Shown here piece by piece: positions 1 through 9,038 of a DNA stretch of 64,000 bases. The notes under the pieces were generated by a model. The model had not been told where the DNA came from. It ran no database searches and saw only the letters and a program-made list of their open reading frames with translations. Each line of letters opens with the position of its first letter. Position 1 is the stretch's first letter. The position numbers and the translations under genes are program-made. This DNA is from Methylophilales bacterium UBA4017 (GTDB lineage: Bacteria > Pseudomonadota > Gammaproteobacteria > Burkholderiales > Methylophilaceae): contig DGAZ01000043.1 of NCBI GenBank assembly GCA_002384685.1, forward strand, positions 31,164 to 95,163, given 5' to 3'.

Positions 1-152
1 TGACTAAATTAGATGGTACTGCGAAAGGTGGAATTGTTGCTGCGATTGCTAAAGAAAATCCCATCCCCTTACGCTTTATTGGAGTTGGTGAAAAAATTGA
101 TGATTTAAAAATTTTTAATGCCAATGAATATGTTGAGGCAATGTTTATATGA
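1..152 (+). CDS. ftsY: Signal recognition particle receptor FtsY, C-terminal end (partial)
   Basis: The reading frame is open from base 3 to a TGA at 150-152 and encodes the last 49 residues of an SRP-family GTPase. The visible [10 protein letters not shown] stretch is the G4/G5 region of the NG domain, and the [10 protein letters not shown] motif is typical of FtsY and Ffh. The location directly before ftsE-ftsX picks FtsY over Ffh, because ftsY-ftsE-ftsX is a classic operon. FtsY docks ribosome-nascent chain-SRP complexes at the inner membrane. The stop overlaps the ftsE start by ATGA, which suggests translational coupling. The N-terminal A domain and Walker A lie outside the window. Confidence 0.95.
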   Translation, partial: TKLDGTAKGGIVAAIAKENPIPLRFIGVGEKIDDLKIFNANEYVEAMFI

Positions 153-823
153 TTAAGTTTAATAATGTTTTTAAGCGGTATTCAGGAGCAAAAGATATCC
201 TGCAAAATGTTAGTTTTGAAATTCATTCAGGGGAGCTAGTTTTTGTTACCGGCTCATCAGGTGCAGGTAAATCAACTCTCTTAAAGCTTATTTCTGCTAT
301 AGAAAAACCATCCTCCGGTGATATTATTTTTGAAAATCAAAACCTTTCTGACTTAAGAGGGGTTGACATGCCGTATTTGAGAAGAAAGTTTGGTATGATC
401 TTCCAGGATCATAAATTACTTTTTGATAGAAATTGCTTTGAAAATGTTGCTCTACCTCTGGCAATCAATGACACGACATCAATAGATATTTCAAGAAGAG
501 TTCGTGCCGCTCTAAATAAGGTGGGTTTGCTTGAAAAAGAAAAGTTGATGCCAATAACCCTCTCCGGAGGTGAGCAACAAAGGCTTGCGATAGCAAGGGC
601 TATAGTGTCTAGGCCAGCAATACTCATAGCGGATGAGCCGACAGCAAATCTTGATAAGAAATATGCTGACGAGATTATGAATATTTTTTATAGTTTTCAG
701 CAAGTTGGAGTTACCGTTATCATCTCCTCCCACGAGGCACCAAAATCACCTATTCGATTTAAAGAGTTTCATTTAATACATGGAGAGCTAATAAAGCCAC
801 AAGATGTTTCATTACTTTCATAA
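149..823 (+). CDS. ftsE: Cell division ABC ATPase FtsE
   Basis: This 224-residue ABC ATPase has Walker [10 protein letters not shown] near residues 35-43, a Q-loop (IFQDHKLL), the signature LSGGEQQR near 138-145 and Walker B ILIADEP. Its length is normal for FtsE. FtsE pairs with the membrane protein FtsX to couple ATP hydrolysis at the divisome to activation of periplasmic cell-wall amidases. The start is fixed by the ATGA overlap with ftsY. The 3' end overlaps ftsX by 20 bp. Orthology rests on sequence and operon context. Confidence 0.97.
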   Translation: MIKFNNVFKRYSGAKDILQNVSFEIHSGELVFVTGSSGAGKSTLLKLISAIEKPSSGDIIFENQNLSDLRGVDMPYLRRKFGMIFQDHKLLFDRNCFENVALPLAINDTTSIDISRRVRAALNKVGLLEKEKLMPITLSGGEQQRLAIARAIVSRPAILIADEPTANLDKKYADEIMNIFYSFQQVGVTVIISSHEAPKSPIRFKEFHLIHGELIKPQDVSLLS

Positions 824-1703
824 CCATATTCAAGCTTTTTTAAGGGCTGTTATTAGAATTAAATCTAATTGGCCTTCTTCTATCATTATGATTTTAGTTA
901 TTGGTATTACTTTATGCCTTCCTGCCACCGGTTTTTTGTTAGTTGAAAATGCCTCCCAACTTTCAAGCAAGATTGAATATGAGGCAGAAATCAGCATTTT
1001 CCTTGATCAGACTATCTCGCAAGATCAAATTAATTTTATTGGGTCCGCTCTTAAGCAAACTAGCTCCATCGAAAAAGTAAATTTTGAGCCAAAGATAAGG
1101 GCCTGGGAAAAGCTTCAAGAAAAATTAAAAATAAACTCTTTAGATGCTGGTATATCAGAAAATCCTTTGCCGGATGCTTTCTTTGTAACCTTAAATACAC
1201 TAGATAACAATATAGTAGAATCGCTTCACAAAGATATTAAAAATCTAGAGGGAGTAAAGGAAGTAATTATAGATAGTGGGTGGATAAAAAAACTTCGTTC
1301 AATATTGTACTTAATTAAGGTCGGTCTTTTAATACTAGGGACATTATTGGCAATGGTTCTGATTGTAGTTATTGGCAATACAATCCGACTACAAACCCTG
1401 ACATACCAAAATGAAATTGAAGTAAGTAGGCTGATTGGGGCAACAGACAGCTTCATTCAAAGGCCTTTTATTTATACAGGTATCTTTTATGGCCTAGGTG
1501 GGAGCCTCGTGACAGGCGGGTTGTTAACTGTTATTTTAGAATTATTCAACCGGGTGGCATTCAAATTTGAATCCATACTTGGGGGGCTAATCATGCTTAC
1601 AAACCTTCCTCCATCTAAATACATATTTATTACTATTTTTGCGATGGCGCTTGGTTTGTTAGCTTCTTATTTTTCCGCCTCTCGCTCAATAAAAACAATA
1701 TAA
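804..1703 (+). CDS. ftsX: Cell division permease-like protein FtsX
   Basis: A 299-residue membrane protein with a hydrophobic segment near residues 25-47, a large periplasmic domain (about 50-165) and three more hydrophobic segments in the C-terminal half. This is the four-helix FtsX layout. The stretch NTIRLQTLTYQNEIEVSRLIGA is the conserved cytoplasmic loop of the FtsX/MacB family, cited here as positions about 190-211. The protein signals through its periplasmic loop to EnvC-type activators. It overlaps the end of ftsE by 20 bp, so the two are probably translated together. Confidence 0.96.
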   Translation: MFHYFHNHIQAFLRAVIRIKSNWPSSIIMILVIGITLCLPATGFLLVENASQLSSKIEYEAEISIFLDQTISQDQINFIGSALKQTSSIEKVNFEPKIRAWEKLQEKLKINSLDAGISENPLPDAFFVTLNTLDNNIVESLHKDIKNLEGVKEVIIDSGWIKKLRSILYLIKVGLLILGTLLAMVLIVVIGNTIRLQTLTYQNEIEVSRLIGATDSFIQRPFIYTGIFYGLGGSLVTGGLLTVILELFNRVAFKFESILGGLIMLTNLPPSKYIFITIFAMALGLLASYFSASRSIKTI

Positions 1704-1719
1704 AATAGTTACTAACCAC

Positions 1720-1748
1720 TTGTATTAAATGGAACTTTTTATTAAAAT
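1720..1748 (+). promoter_or_regulatory. Sigma70-type promoter for rpoH
   Basis: TTGTAT (1720-1725), a 17-bp spacer, then TAAAAT (1743-1748). Transcription would start near 1755, inside the CIRCE palindrome that begins at the last base of the -10 box. The call rests on matching the consensus by eye; no transcript data are available. Confidence 0.6.
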
Positions 1749-1774
1749 TAGCACTCTATATCAATGAGTGCTAA
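1748..1774 (+). promoter_or_regulatory. CIRCE operator (HrcA binding site) upstream of rpoH
   Basis: TTAGCACTC, nine bases, then GAGTGCTAA is an exact match to the CIRCE consensus with both 9-bp arms intact. In other bacteria CIRCE is bound by the repressor HrcA and is normally found before groESL or dnaKJ. Here it overlaps the predicted -10 box and start point of rpoH and lies 20 bp before the ATG, so repression by HrcA is the natural reading. The hrcA gene is not in this window. Confidence 0.93.
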
Positions 1775-1793
1775 AATTAACTTTAAATAACTT

Positions 1794-2654
1794 ATGAATA
1801 ATCTAACTTTATCGACACCATATATCTCTGATGATTTTAATATCTATCAAGAGACAATAAGAAAAATACCTTCGCTCACAGCTGAGGAAGAGTATGAGCT
1901 TGCCTCTCGACTAAAGAAAGATAACGATCTTACAGCGGCAAAACAACTAATTCTTTCGCATCTAAAATTGGTAATGAAGATAGCCCGATCATACAGCGGG
2001 TATAATTTGCCGCACTCTGACCTAGTCCAAGAAGGTAATATTGGGTTAATGAAGGCGGTTAAAAATTTTGATCCTGACCGCGGTGTACGCTTAGTGTCCT
2101 ATGCCATATATTGGATTAAAGCAGAAATTCAGGAATATGTTGTTAAGAATTGGAGGTTGGTTAAAACTGCTACTACCAAAGCACAGCGAAAACTATTTTT
2201 TAATTTAAGAAGCCTAAGAAAAACACTTCAACCATTAAGGCCTGAAGAGATAAAATCAATTGCTGAAGAATTGAATGTTAAGGAAGCGGAAGTAAGGGAA
2301 ATGGAATATAGGCTCAATGGTAAAGAAACTACCATCGATTATTCCGAAGACGAGTCAGAAGATGAGCATTATAGGCCGATTTCATATCTTAAGGATGAAG
2401 CACTAACCCCATTAGAAAAGATCGAGCTTGATCAGACAGAAGGCAATGCATCCTTACTGCTTAAGCATGCACTATCAGAACTTGACGAAAGAAGTCGTGC
2501 TGTAGTTGAAGCTAGATGGCTTAACGAAAATAAGTCAGAAACCCTTAATGAATTAGCATCAAAGTTTAAAGTTTCTGCAGAAAGAATACGTCAGATAGAG
2601 CAAAATGCTTTCAAAAAAATTAAAGCTTTGATGATTTTGGATTCATCAATTTAG
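1794..2654 (+). CDS. rpoH: Heat-shock sigma factor RpoH (sigma32)
   Basis: A 286-residue group 3-like sigma70 protein. Region 2 carries DLVQEGNIGLMKAV and the -10 recognition helix SYAIYWIKAEI. The RpoH box QRKLFFNLR, diagnostic of sigma32 and linked to core binding, sits near residues 131-139. Region 4 ends with a helix-turn-helix around SAERIRQIEQNAFKKIK. RpoH directs RNA polymerase to chaperone and protease promoters. It follows ftsYEX, as in many proteobacteria, but has its own promoter with a CIRCE site, which suggests control by HrcA as well as the usual RNA and protein-level control. Confidence 0.97.
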   Translation: MNNLTLSTPYISDDFNIYQETIRKIPSLTAEEEYELASRLKKDNDLTAAKQLILSHLKLVMKIARSYSGYNLPHSDLVQEGNIGLMKAVKNFDPDRGVRLVSYAIYWIKAEIQEYVVKNWRLVKTATTKAQRKLFFNLRSLRKTLQPLRPEEIKSIAEELNVKEAEVREMEYRLNGKETTIDYSEDESEDEHYRPISYLKDEALTPLEKIELDQTEGNASLLLKHALSELDERSRAVVEARWLNENKSETLNELASKFKVSAERIRQIEQNAFKKIKALMILDSSI

Positions 2655-2702
2655 CTTTTAACTACAATCTGCTAGAATTCGCTTTTAATCACATTATCCT
2701 AT

Positions 2703-3077
2703 ATGGCGAATTCTCCTACTCCAACAGAAATTAAACTTCATCAAGAGTCTAATCTTCTTGAGATTTTTTTTGACAATAAAACAGAGTGTATGTTGTCTGC
2801 TGAATTTTTACGCGTACATTCTCCATCAGCAGAAGTACAAGGACATTCGCCTAGCCAGGCTGTTTTACAGATTGGGAAGGAAAATATTGGTATAAAGAAT
2901 ATCGAGCCAGTCGGTAATTATGCAATCAAAATAACATTTACCGATACCCACAATACAGGGATCTATTCATGGAGCTACCTTTACCATTTAGCGGAGAATT
3001 ATGACCAAATGTGGCTTGAGTATATCGGAAAGCTCGATGCAGCAGGACACAAAAGGACTGTCAATGAATCCCCATGA
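2703..3077 (+). CDS. DUF971 family protein
   Basis: A 124-residue protein resembling the N-terminal domain of gamma-butyrobetaine hydroxylase (DUF971). Typical features are LRVHSPSAEVQGHSP, the IEPVGNYAIKITFTDTH core and the IYSWSYLYHL segment. Stand-alone DUF971 proteins commonly sit directly before ubiE in betaproteobacteria, as here, with a 14-bp overlap into ubiE. The molecular role is not established. Roles in iron-sulfur or quinone metabolism have been suggested from context only. Confidence 0.88.
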   Translation: MANSPTPTEIKLHQESNLLEIFFDNKTECMLSAEFLRVHSPSAEVQGHSPSQAVLQIGKENIGIKNIEPVGNYAIKITFTDTHNTGIYSWSYLYHLAENYDQMWLEYIGKLDAAGHKRTVNESP

Positions 3078-3798
3078 GACTAAATTTGGCTTTCAAACGA
3101 TTAAAGAGTCTGAGAAAGTAGAGAGAGTTGGAAAAGTATTTAATTCTGTTTCAAGTAATTATGATCTGATGAATAATTTGATGTCATTGGGCCTGCATAA
3201 TGTATGGAAAAAGATATTGATTGATACAAGCTCACTTAAACCAAAAGCAAAAATTCTTGATATTGCTGCTGGAACAGCAGATCTAACACTAGCATTTGCT
3301 AAAGCTAATAAAAGTTATGAAATATTACAAACAGATATAAATCACTCCATGCTTATGGAAGGGCAAAAAAAACTTATAAATAATGGAGAAATTATTCCTG
3401 CAATAACATGTGACGCTGAAGCGCTTCCTTTCCCAAACAACTATTTTGATTGCGTAACTATTGCTTTCGGATTGAGAAATATGACTAAAAAAGAAGTCGC
3501 ATTAAGGGAAGTCTACCGAGTCCTATCACCAGGAGGGAAAGTGCTTATCCTAGAGTTCTCACACATATACCAACCATTGCAAAAAATATACGACACTTTA
3601 TCATTTAAAATTATTCCAATGCTAGGTAAATTTTTTGCTAAAGATGAATTAAGCTACAAGTACTTAGTCGAATCAATAAGAGTACATCCGACACAAGAGG
3701 AATTAAAAACAATGATGGAGGCTGAAGCATTCGAAAAAGTCAGTTACAGAAATTTGAGTGCAGGCATTGTGGCCATTCACAAAGGATATAAGTTTTAA
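3064..3798 (+). CDS. ubiE: Ubiquinone biosynthesis C-methyltransferase UbiE
   Basis: A class I SAM-dependent methyltransferase of 244 residues. The SAM motif ILDIAAGTADLTLAFA, the FGLRNM signature and the VYRVLSPGGKVLILEFS post-motif are all classic UbiE/MenG signatures. UbiE methylates the benzoquinol ring at C-2 in the ubiquinone pathway. The open frame extends upstream to 3001, but ATG 3064 gives the normal N-terminus and has an AGGA-like site at 3054, so I chose it. The next gene starts immediately after the stop, and ubiJ and ubiB follow. Confidence 0.96.
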   Translation: MNPHETKFGFQTIKESEKVERVGKVFNSVSSNYDLMNNLMSLGLHNVWKKILIDTSSLKPKAKILDIAAGTADLTLAFAKANKSYEILQTDINHSMLMEGQKKLINNGEIIPAITCDAEALPFPNNYFDCVTIAFGLRNMTKKEVALREVYRVLSPGGKVLILEFSHIYQPLQKIYDTLSFKIIPMLGKFFAKDELSYKYLVESIRVHPTQEELKTMMEAEAFEKVSYRNLSAGIVAIHKGYKF

Positions 3799-4368
3799 AT
3801 GAATTTACAAAACCAAATTATTAATCATCTTCTCATTCAAAATGATTGGATGAGGGATGAATTAATTTTATTTAAAGGAAAAAATATTCATTTATCTATA
3901 GAGCCATTTATATTGCAATTCAATGTTGATAAGAGCGGGCAATTATCATGCAGCGAAATTCAAAGTGAACCGGACACAACAATTAAAATGTCTCCGCAGG
4001 CATTCATAAAAATGATTACTAGCAAGCAAAAGAAGGGGATAGATATAAGTGGTGATGTTGACTTTGCAAATACTTTTTCTCAAGTTTTACTTAAAACACG
4101 ATGGGATATTGAAGAGGATTTAAGTCATCTGGTAGGAGATATAGCCGCAGTAGAACTAACTAAAGCCGGGAAGGCATTTTTTAAATCGACTAAAAAGGGT
4201 GTGCGAAATTTTGGTGAGGCATTAGTTGAATATTGGCAGGAAGAAGATCCGGTCTTAGCAATTAAGAATGAGGTAGAAAGATTTAACTCTGAAGTAGATC
4301 TTCTTAAAGAAAAATTTTCACAGCTGGAAGCAAGAAGTGACAGGCTCATTAATGGAAATGATATATGA
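3799..4368 (+). CDS. ubiJ: Ubiquinone biosynthesis accessory factor UbiJ (SCP2 domain)
   Basis: A 189-residue protein with an N-terminal SCP2-type sterol-carrier fold (about residues 10-110) and a charged, probably coiled-coil C-terminus. UbiJ binds lipid intermediates and helps assemble the soluble Ubi enzyme complex in E. coli. Sequence identity between UbiJ orthologues is low, so the call depends on the SCP2 domain together with its position between ubiE and ubiB. It abuts the ubiE stop with no spacer and overlaps ubiB by ATGA. Confidence 0.88.
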   Translation: MNLQNQIINHLLIQNDWMRDELILFKGKNIHLSIEPFILQFNVDKSGQLSCSEIQSEPDTTIKMSPQAFIKMITSKQKKGIDISGDVDFANTFSQVLLKTRWDIEEDLSHLVGDIAAVELTKAGKAFFKSTKKGVRNFGEALVEYWQEEDPVLAIKNEVERFNSEVDLLKEKFSQLEARSDRLINGNDI

Positions 4369-5885
4369 GTTTTTTTCGCTTTCTATATGTAATTTTTATC
4401 GTACTTAAATTTGGGCTAGACGAGTTCTTTAATACAAAATTAGCTGCATTTATTCACCTAGCATTATTTCCGGTTCGATTTAGTCATACAAAAAATAATC
4501 GAGCTAAAAGGCTACGTTTAGCGCTAGAGAATCTTGGCCCTATATTTGTTAAGTTTGGTCAGATGCTTTCTACCAGAAGAGATCTTCTTCCAGATGATAT
4601 TGCAAATGAGCTGGCTAAGCTTCAAGACCAGGTACCCCCATTTTCTTTTTCAATAGCAAAAAATATTATTGAAAAAACTTACAGGAAACCTCTTAAAAAA
4701 CAATTTATTGATTTTCAAGAAATACCAGTCGCAAGCGCTTCAGTAGCACAAGTACATTTTGCGAAATTACATTCTGGGCATGAAGTAGCAGTAAAAATTC
4801 TTAGGCCAAACATAAAAAAACAAATCCAAAAAGATATCAGACTTTTAGGTTGGGTTGCCTTTATACTTGAAGGATTATGGAGTGATGGCAAAAGATTAAA
4901 GCCTAGAGAGGTGGTAGATGAATTTGCTAGGCACACCAAATCGGAATTAAATTTATTGCTTGAAGCTGGTCATTGCAGCCATCTCGGAGATAACTTTAAG
5001 GATAAAAATCTCCTGGTTGTCCCTGATGTTTATTGGGATCATTGCTATGAAAATGTAATGGTTATGGAAAGAATGGATGGTATCCCAATCAGTAATATTA
5101 TTGCGCTAAATAAGCACAAAATTGATATACCTATGCTTGCAAAAAATGGAGTAGAAATATTTTTTACACAGGTATTTAGGGATGGGTTTTTTCACGCTGA
5201 TATGCATCCAGGTAATATTCAGGTAAGAAGTGACGGAAAATACATAGCTCTTGATTTTGGTATTATGGGCACCTTATCCAATGAGGATAAAAAATATTTG
5301 GCTCGTAACTTTGCATGTTTTTTTAAACGAGATTACAGAGGGGTTGCAGAGGTTCATATTGAGTCAGGCTGGGTTCCACCAGAAACATCAGTTGATGAAT
5401 TTGAAAATGCTATTCGTTCGGTATGTGAACCTATTTTTAACAAACCCTTAAAAGAGATTTCTTTCGGAAAACTTTTAATTCGACTATTCCAGACATCCAG
5501 GCAATTCAATATGGAAATTCAACCCCAGCTCACCATGCTTCAAAAAACATTACTCAATGTTGAGGGTCTTGGCAGAGATCTTGATCCCGATCTTGATTTA
5601 TGGAAAACGGCCAGCCCTTTTCTCGAAAAATGGCTTAAGGAAGAGATAGGAGCAAAAAAAATGATTGCCAATTTAAAAAAAGAATTGCCAAATTTTTTGA
5701 GTATTACTCCAAAAATTCCTACTTTAATCAAGGCCTATCTTGATAATAATCAATTAAATATTGTAGTTCAAAGAGACCTTAACAACACAATAAAGGAACT
5801 AAAAAAGTTAAAAGTTTTTTGTTTCACCCTGCTGTTCAGTATTACAATTTTATTTATTTATGAGCTTTATCGTTATTTAAATTAA
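4365..5885 (+). CDS. ubiB: Ubiquinone biosynthesis ATPase/kinase-like protein UbiB
   Basis: An ABC1/ADCK/UbiB family protein of 506 residues. The KxGQ motif (VKFGQMLSTRRDLLP) lies near residues 62-76, followed by VASASVAQVH (the unusual Ala-rich nucleotide loop), the lysine of AVKILRP, catalytic-loop HADMHPGNI and metal-binding DFGIMG. A hydrophobic segment near the C-terminus anchors it in the membrane. UbiB is an ATPase needed for ubiquinone synthesis, probably for access of prenylated intermediates. It is the last clear ubi gene of this operon. Confidence 0.96.
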   Translation: MSFFRFLYVIFIVLKFGLDEFFNTKLAAFIHLALFPVRFSHTKNNRAKRLRLALENLGPIFVKFGQMLSTRRDLLPDDIANELAKLQDQVPPFSFSIAKNIIEKTYRKPLKKQFIDFQEIPVASASVAQVHFAKLHSGHEVAVKILRPNIKKQIQKDIRLLGWVAFILEGLWSDGKRLKPREVVDEFARHTKSELNLLLEAGHCSHLGDNFKDKNLLVVPDVYWDHCYENVMVMERMDGIPISNIIALNKHKIDIPMLAKNGVEIFFTQVFRDGFFHADMHPGNIQVRSDGKYIALDFGIMGTLSNEDKKYLARNFACFFKRDYRGVAEVHIESGWVPPETSVDEFENAIRSVCEPIFNKPLKEISFGKLLIRLFQTSRQFNMEIQPQLTMLQKTLLNVEGLGRDLDPDLDLWKTASPFLEKWLKEEIGAKKMIANLKKELPNFLSITPKIPTLIKAYLDNNQLNIVVQRDLNNTIKELKKLKVFCFTLLFSITILFIYELYRYLN

Positions 5886-5887
5886 AA

Positions 5888-7318
5888 ATGCTATTTCTTC
5901 TAGTTTCTATATATATCTTTTTTACCATTACAATTGGTATCTTTGCTGCTAGGAAGGTGAAAACAAGTAATGATTTTGCTGTTGCTGGAAGAAGCCTTTC
6001 TTTACCTGTAGTTATTGCAACTGTTTTTGCTACATGGTTTGGCGCTGAAGCCATCTTTGGTGTTTCTTCAACATTCATTGATGAAGGTTTGACTGGGGTG
6101 GTTGCCGATCCATTTGGCGCAAGCTTATGTTTAGTTATTGCTGGTGTAATTTTTTCTAAATACCTTTATAAATTCAACTTTTCAACACTCAGTACTTTTT
6201 ATCGAAAAAGGTACAATCGAAGTATTGAGGTAATTATTACCCTTATTATTATTCTTTCTTACTTAGGCTGGGTCGCAGCCCAAATAACTGCAATTGGTCT
6301 AGTTCTGAAGGTTATAACAAATGGATTGATAGGTGAGTCACTAGGAATGATTCTAGGTACTATTGCCGTATTATCATATACAACTCTTGGGGGCATGGTT
6401 TCGGTTGCTATTATTGATCTTGTTCAAATGATTGTCATTATTATCGGGCTGATAATTACTGTATATTTTGTTGTTGAATTATCTGGAGGTATTATTCCCG
6501 TAATAAATTTAGCCTCCATGAATGGTAAATTAAATTTTTTTCCTAATGGTAATATATGGCTGTGGTTGTCCTTTGTTGGTAGTCTTATTACCATGATGTT
6601 GGGATCTATAACCCAGCAGGATGTTTACCAAAGAATAACTTCTGCAAGGACTCAAAAAATTGCTTTATGGGGTTCGCTTATAGGTGCTTTGCTGTATTTC
6701 TGTTTTGCTTTTTTACCAATGTTTATTGCCTATTCTGCTACTATCATTAATCCTGAATTTAGCGCAAATATAGATGCTCATGGCTCCGAAATTATATTGC
6801 CGTTATTTATCATGCAATATACTCCAATATTTGCGCAAGTAATTTTTTTTGGTGCAGTTATATCAGCAATAATGAGCACCTCAGCTGCCACACTTTTAGC
6901 TCCGTCTGTTATGTTTACTGAAAATATCCTTAGTGAATATCTTCCTGGCCTCACTGACAAGAAGAAATTACTGATAATGCGACAATCATTAATTGTGTTT
7001 GCAATAGCAGTATTGATTTATGCATTTAATTCAGAGCTAACGATTTTTGGTATGGTGGAGTCGGCTTATAAAGTAACTTTGGTTGGGGCTTTTACTCCCT
7101 TAATATTTGGAATTTTCTGGAAAAAAGCTAATGACTATGGGGCATTATTGGCTATAATACTTGGCGTCTTTTCTTGGCTTTCCCTGGAACTCTTATTCGG
7201 CGATCACTTCATAGTCCCTCCCCAGCTTATTGGTTTTGCTTTTAGTGTATTTGGTATGCTGGTTGGCTCTCTTGTATTCAAGCAGGATTTATCAAAAAAA
7301 CTGATTATTCACACGTAA
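5888..7318 (+). CDS. Sodium:solute symporter (SLC5/SSS family)
   Basis: A 476-residue membrane protein with about 12-13 hydrophobic helices. The early FAVAGRSLSLPVVIATVFATWFG region (residues about 29-51) and the GSITQQDVYQRI motif are hallmarks of the sodium/solute symporter family that includes PutP and PanF. Substrate cannot be read from sequence. It begins 2 bp after ubiB, so it is probably co-transcribed with the ubi genes, although a functional link is unproven. It ends 6 bp before the convergent mutM. Confidence 0.9.
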   Translation: MLFLLVSIYIFFTITIGIFAARKVKTSNDFAVAGRSLSLPVVIATVFATWFGAEAIFGVSSTFIDEGLTGVVADPFGASLCLVIAGVIFSKYLYKFNFSTLSTFYRKRYNRSIEVIITLIIILSYLGWVAAQITAIGLVLKVITNGLIGESLGMILGTIAVLSYTTLGGMVSVAIIDLVQMIVIIIGLIITVYFVVELSGGIIPVINLASMNGKLNFFPNGNIWLWLSFVGSLITMMLGSITQQDVYQRITSARTQKIALWGSLIGALLYFCFAFLPMFIAYSATIINPEFSANIDAHGSEIILPLFIMQYTPIFAQVIFFGAVISAIMSTSAATLLAPSVMFTENILSEYLPGLTDKKKLLIMRQSLIVFAIAVLIYAFNSELTIFGMVESAYKVTLVGAFTPLIFGIFWKKANDYGALLAIILGVFSWLSLELLFGDHFIVPPQLIGFAFSVFGMLVGSLVFKQDLSKKLIIHT

Positions 7319-7324
7319 ATATTT

Positions 7325-8140
7325 CTATTTTTGACATTGGTTACAAAAAAAACTTGAGCGCTGACCAAGTGTGCTTTGTAAAATGATTGACTGGCATTCA
7401 TAACAATTTTTACCCTCTCTTCCATATACTTTATGCTCGTTTTGGAAGTAACCATTCTCTCCATTAACATCAAAAAAATCATTCATAGTGCTCCCACCTT
7501 TTAATATTGCCTTGCTAATAATATCCTTAATAGATGTAACTATAAGTTGCAACTCCTTCCTAGTTAGCTGACCTGATTTACGTTGTGGTTTAATGCCAGC
7601 ATTAAATAATGCTTCGCTAGCGTAAATATTCCCTACCCCCACGACATTATGGGCATCCATAATTGAACTCTTAATACATTGTTTTTTATTTTTTAACTTA
7701 CACTCTAGGTATTCGGCATCGAATTCTTTCTCTAACGGTTCAGGGCCTAATTTTTTCAATAGTCTGTGCTCTAGAGGATTATCTTTTGTCCATAATATAG
7801 ACCCGAACCTTCTAGGATCCGTGTATCTTAAAATTACAGCCTCGTCACTAAATACGAAATCAACATGATCATGTTTTTTTGGCTTTGATCCTTTCGGCAT
7901 TATGCATAAACGCCCCGACATACCAAGATGCAATATAAGTGTTCCTTTAGTAAATCTTGCCAGTATATATTTAGCCCTTCTTTTAAGCTCAAGAAGTTGT
8001 TGTCCTTCCAGTATGATTGGTAAATCGATAGGGATTGGCCAGCGAAGTGAATAATTTCTTATTACTACAGCTTTGACAAATTTAGTTATTAGAGGTGCTA
8101 AGCCCTGGCACGTAACTTCTACCTCGGGTAGCTCAGGCAT
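7325..8140 (-). CDS. mutM: Formamidopyrimidine-DNA glycosylase (Fpg/MutM)
   Basis: A 271-residue base-excision repair enzyme. After the initiator Met it starts PELPEVEV, where the proline is the catalytic nucleophile and Glu3 the general acid. The helix-two-turn-helix includes GVGNIYASEALF, and the C-terminal zinc finger is C-x2-C...C-x2-C. It removes 8-oxoguanine and ring-opened purines and nicks the abasic site. It is the last gene of the minus-strand ABC exporter operon, with a 3-bp spacer from the DUF4340 gene. This position is probably for co-expression only. Confidence 0.97.
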   Translation of the reverse strand: MPELPEVEVTCQGLAPLITKFVKAVVIRNYSLRWPIPIDLPIILEGQQLLELKRRAKYILARFTKGTLILHLGMSGRLCIMPKGSKPKKHDHVDFVFSDEAVILRYTDPRRFGSILWTKDNPLEHRLLKKLGPEPLEKEFDAEYLECKLKNKKQCIKSSIMDAHNVVGVGNIYASEALFNAGIKPQRKSGQLTRKELQLIVTSIKDIISKAILKGGSTMNDFFDVNGENGYFQNEHKVYGREGKNCYECQSIILQSTLGQRSSFFCNQCQK

Positions 8141-8143
8141 TAT

Positions 8144-9037
8144 TTAATCCGCTAGCGTAGTTATTGGTGGGTTTAGCATTGTAAACCCCAGGTCACTTGG
8201 GTAGCTATATAGTAATTTCTCATCATTACGATAAAGCTTTAATTGAGGATGTTCTTGTATCCTATAAAAAGTAATTTTTTTACCATCTTCTAAAACCATA
8301 TCAAAACTTTTGTAACCAATTCTGGGATCCATCTTATATGGCTCAACTGTTATTGATTCGGGGTTGCTCCACGTCATGCCAAACCATTCATCAGCCTCGT
8401 CTTGTTTTATTTCTGCCTTACTGCCCACTAAAGACCATGAGTTATTTAAATGATTTATTTTTAATCTAGACTCTTGCCATTGTTCTAGGCGCGAAAGATC
8501 GTATTGTTTAACCTTTTCGTAGCTTGCAACAGCTTTCTTATCTATCAATTCTTCTGCTACAAATGATGCCGTTTCAGAAAAACCTCCGCTTACAAGAAAA
8601 ATATTTCCGCGATATAGAATGTATTGATCTTCTGTCACAGGGTTATAAGTTCCAAATATAAATTCCTCTTTAAGTGAGTTATTAGAAAAAACAACTCTTA
8701 ATGCAGGATTGTCTAAGCCAAATTTATCTAAATTTTCAGCTTTGAACTTGACTGAGCTTGTTGTTGCGAGCAAAGCTAAAATCCGATAAACGTAAAGTTC
8801 GTCTGCCCGTGCGTTATAGGGTTTATTCATTTTCCACCCATAGTCACCAAGAATGAAACTGGTTGTTGCTCTAGACGGGAAATATATATTTATTTCGTTA
8901 AAGGTAGATAATTTAAGATCCGAAACCGTTATTCTTTTAGATTCGATAGTATCCACTTCGTTATTACTAAGAGTGAAAATAGCAAGGGCAATGACGGCTA
9001 AAAATAAAGCAGCATTTAAAATCCATCTCTTATTCAT
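8144..9037 (-). CDS. DUF4340 domain protein, exporter-cluster partner
   Basis: A 297-residue protein with one N-terminal membrane anchor (residues about 5-23) and a long extracytoplasmic region. Repeated beta-rich units such as WKMNKPYNARADELYVYRIL match DUF4340. It follows the GldG-like gene with a 1-bp spacer, and DUF4340 proteins are regularly encoded with this ABC exporter type. No catalytic residues are recognisable. A scaffold or substrate-binding role at the periplasmic face of the transporter is inference. Confidence 0.85.
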   Translation of the reverse strand: MNKRWILNAALFLAVIALAIFTLSNNEVDTIESKRITVSDLKLSTFNEINIYFPSRATTSFILGDYGWKMNKPYNARADELYVYRILALLATTSSVKFKAENLDKFGLDNPALRVVFSNNSLKEEFIFGTYNPVTEDQYILYRGNIFLVSGGFSETASFVAEELIDKKAVASYEKVKQYDLSRLEQWQESRLKINHLNNSWSLVGSKAEIKQDEADEWFGMTWSNPESITVEPYKMDPRIGYKSFDMVLEDGKKITFYRIQEHPQLKLYRNDEKLLYSYPSDLGFTMLNPPITTLAD

Positions 9038-9038
9038 A

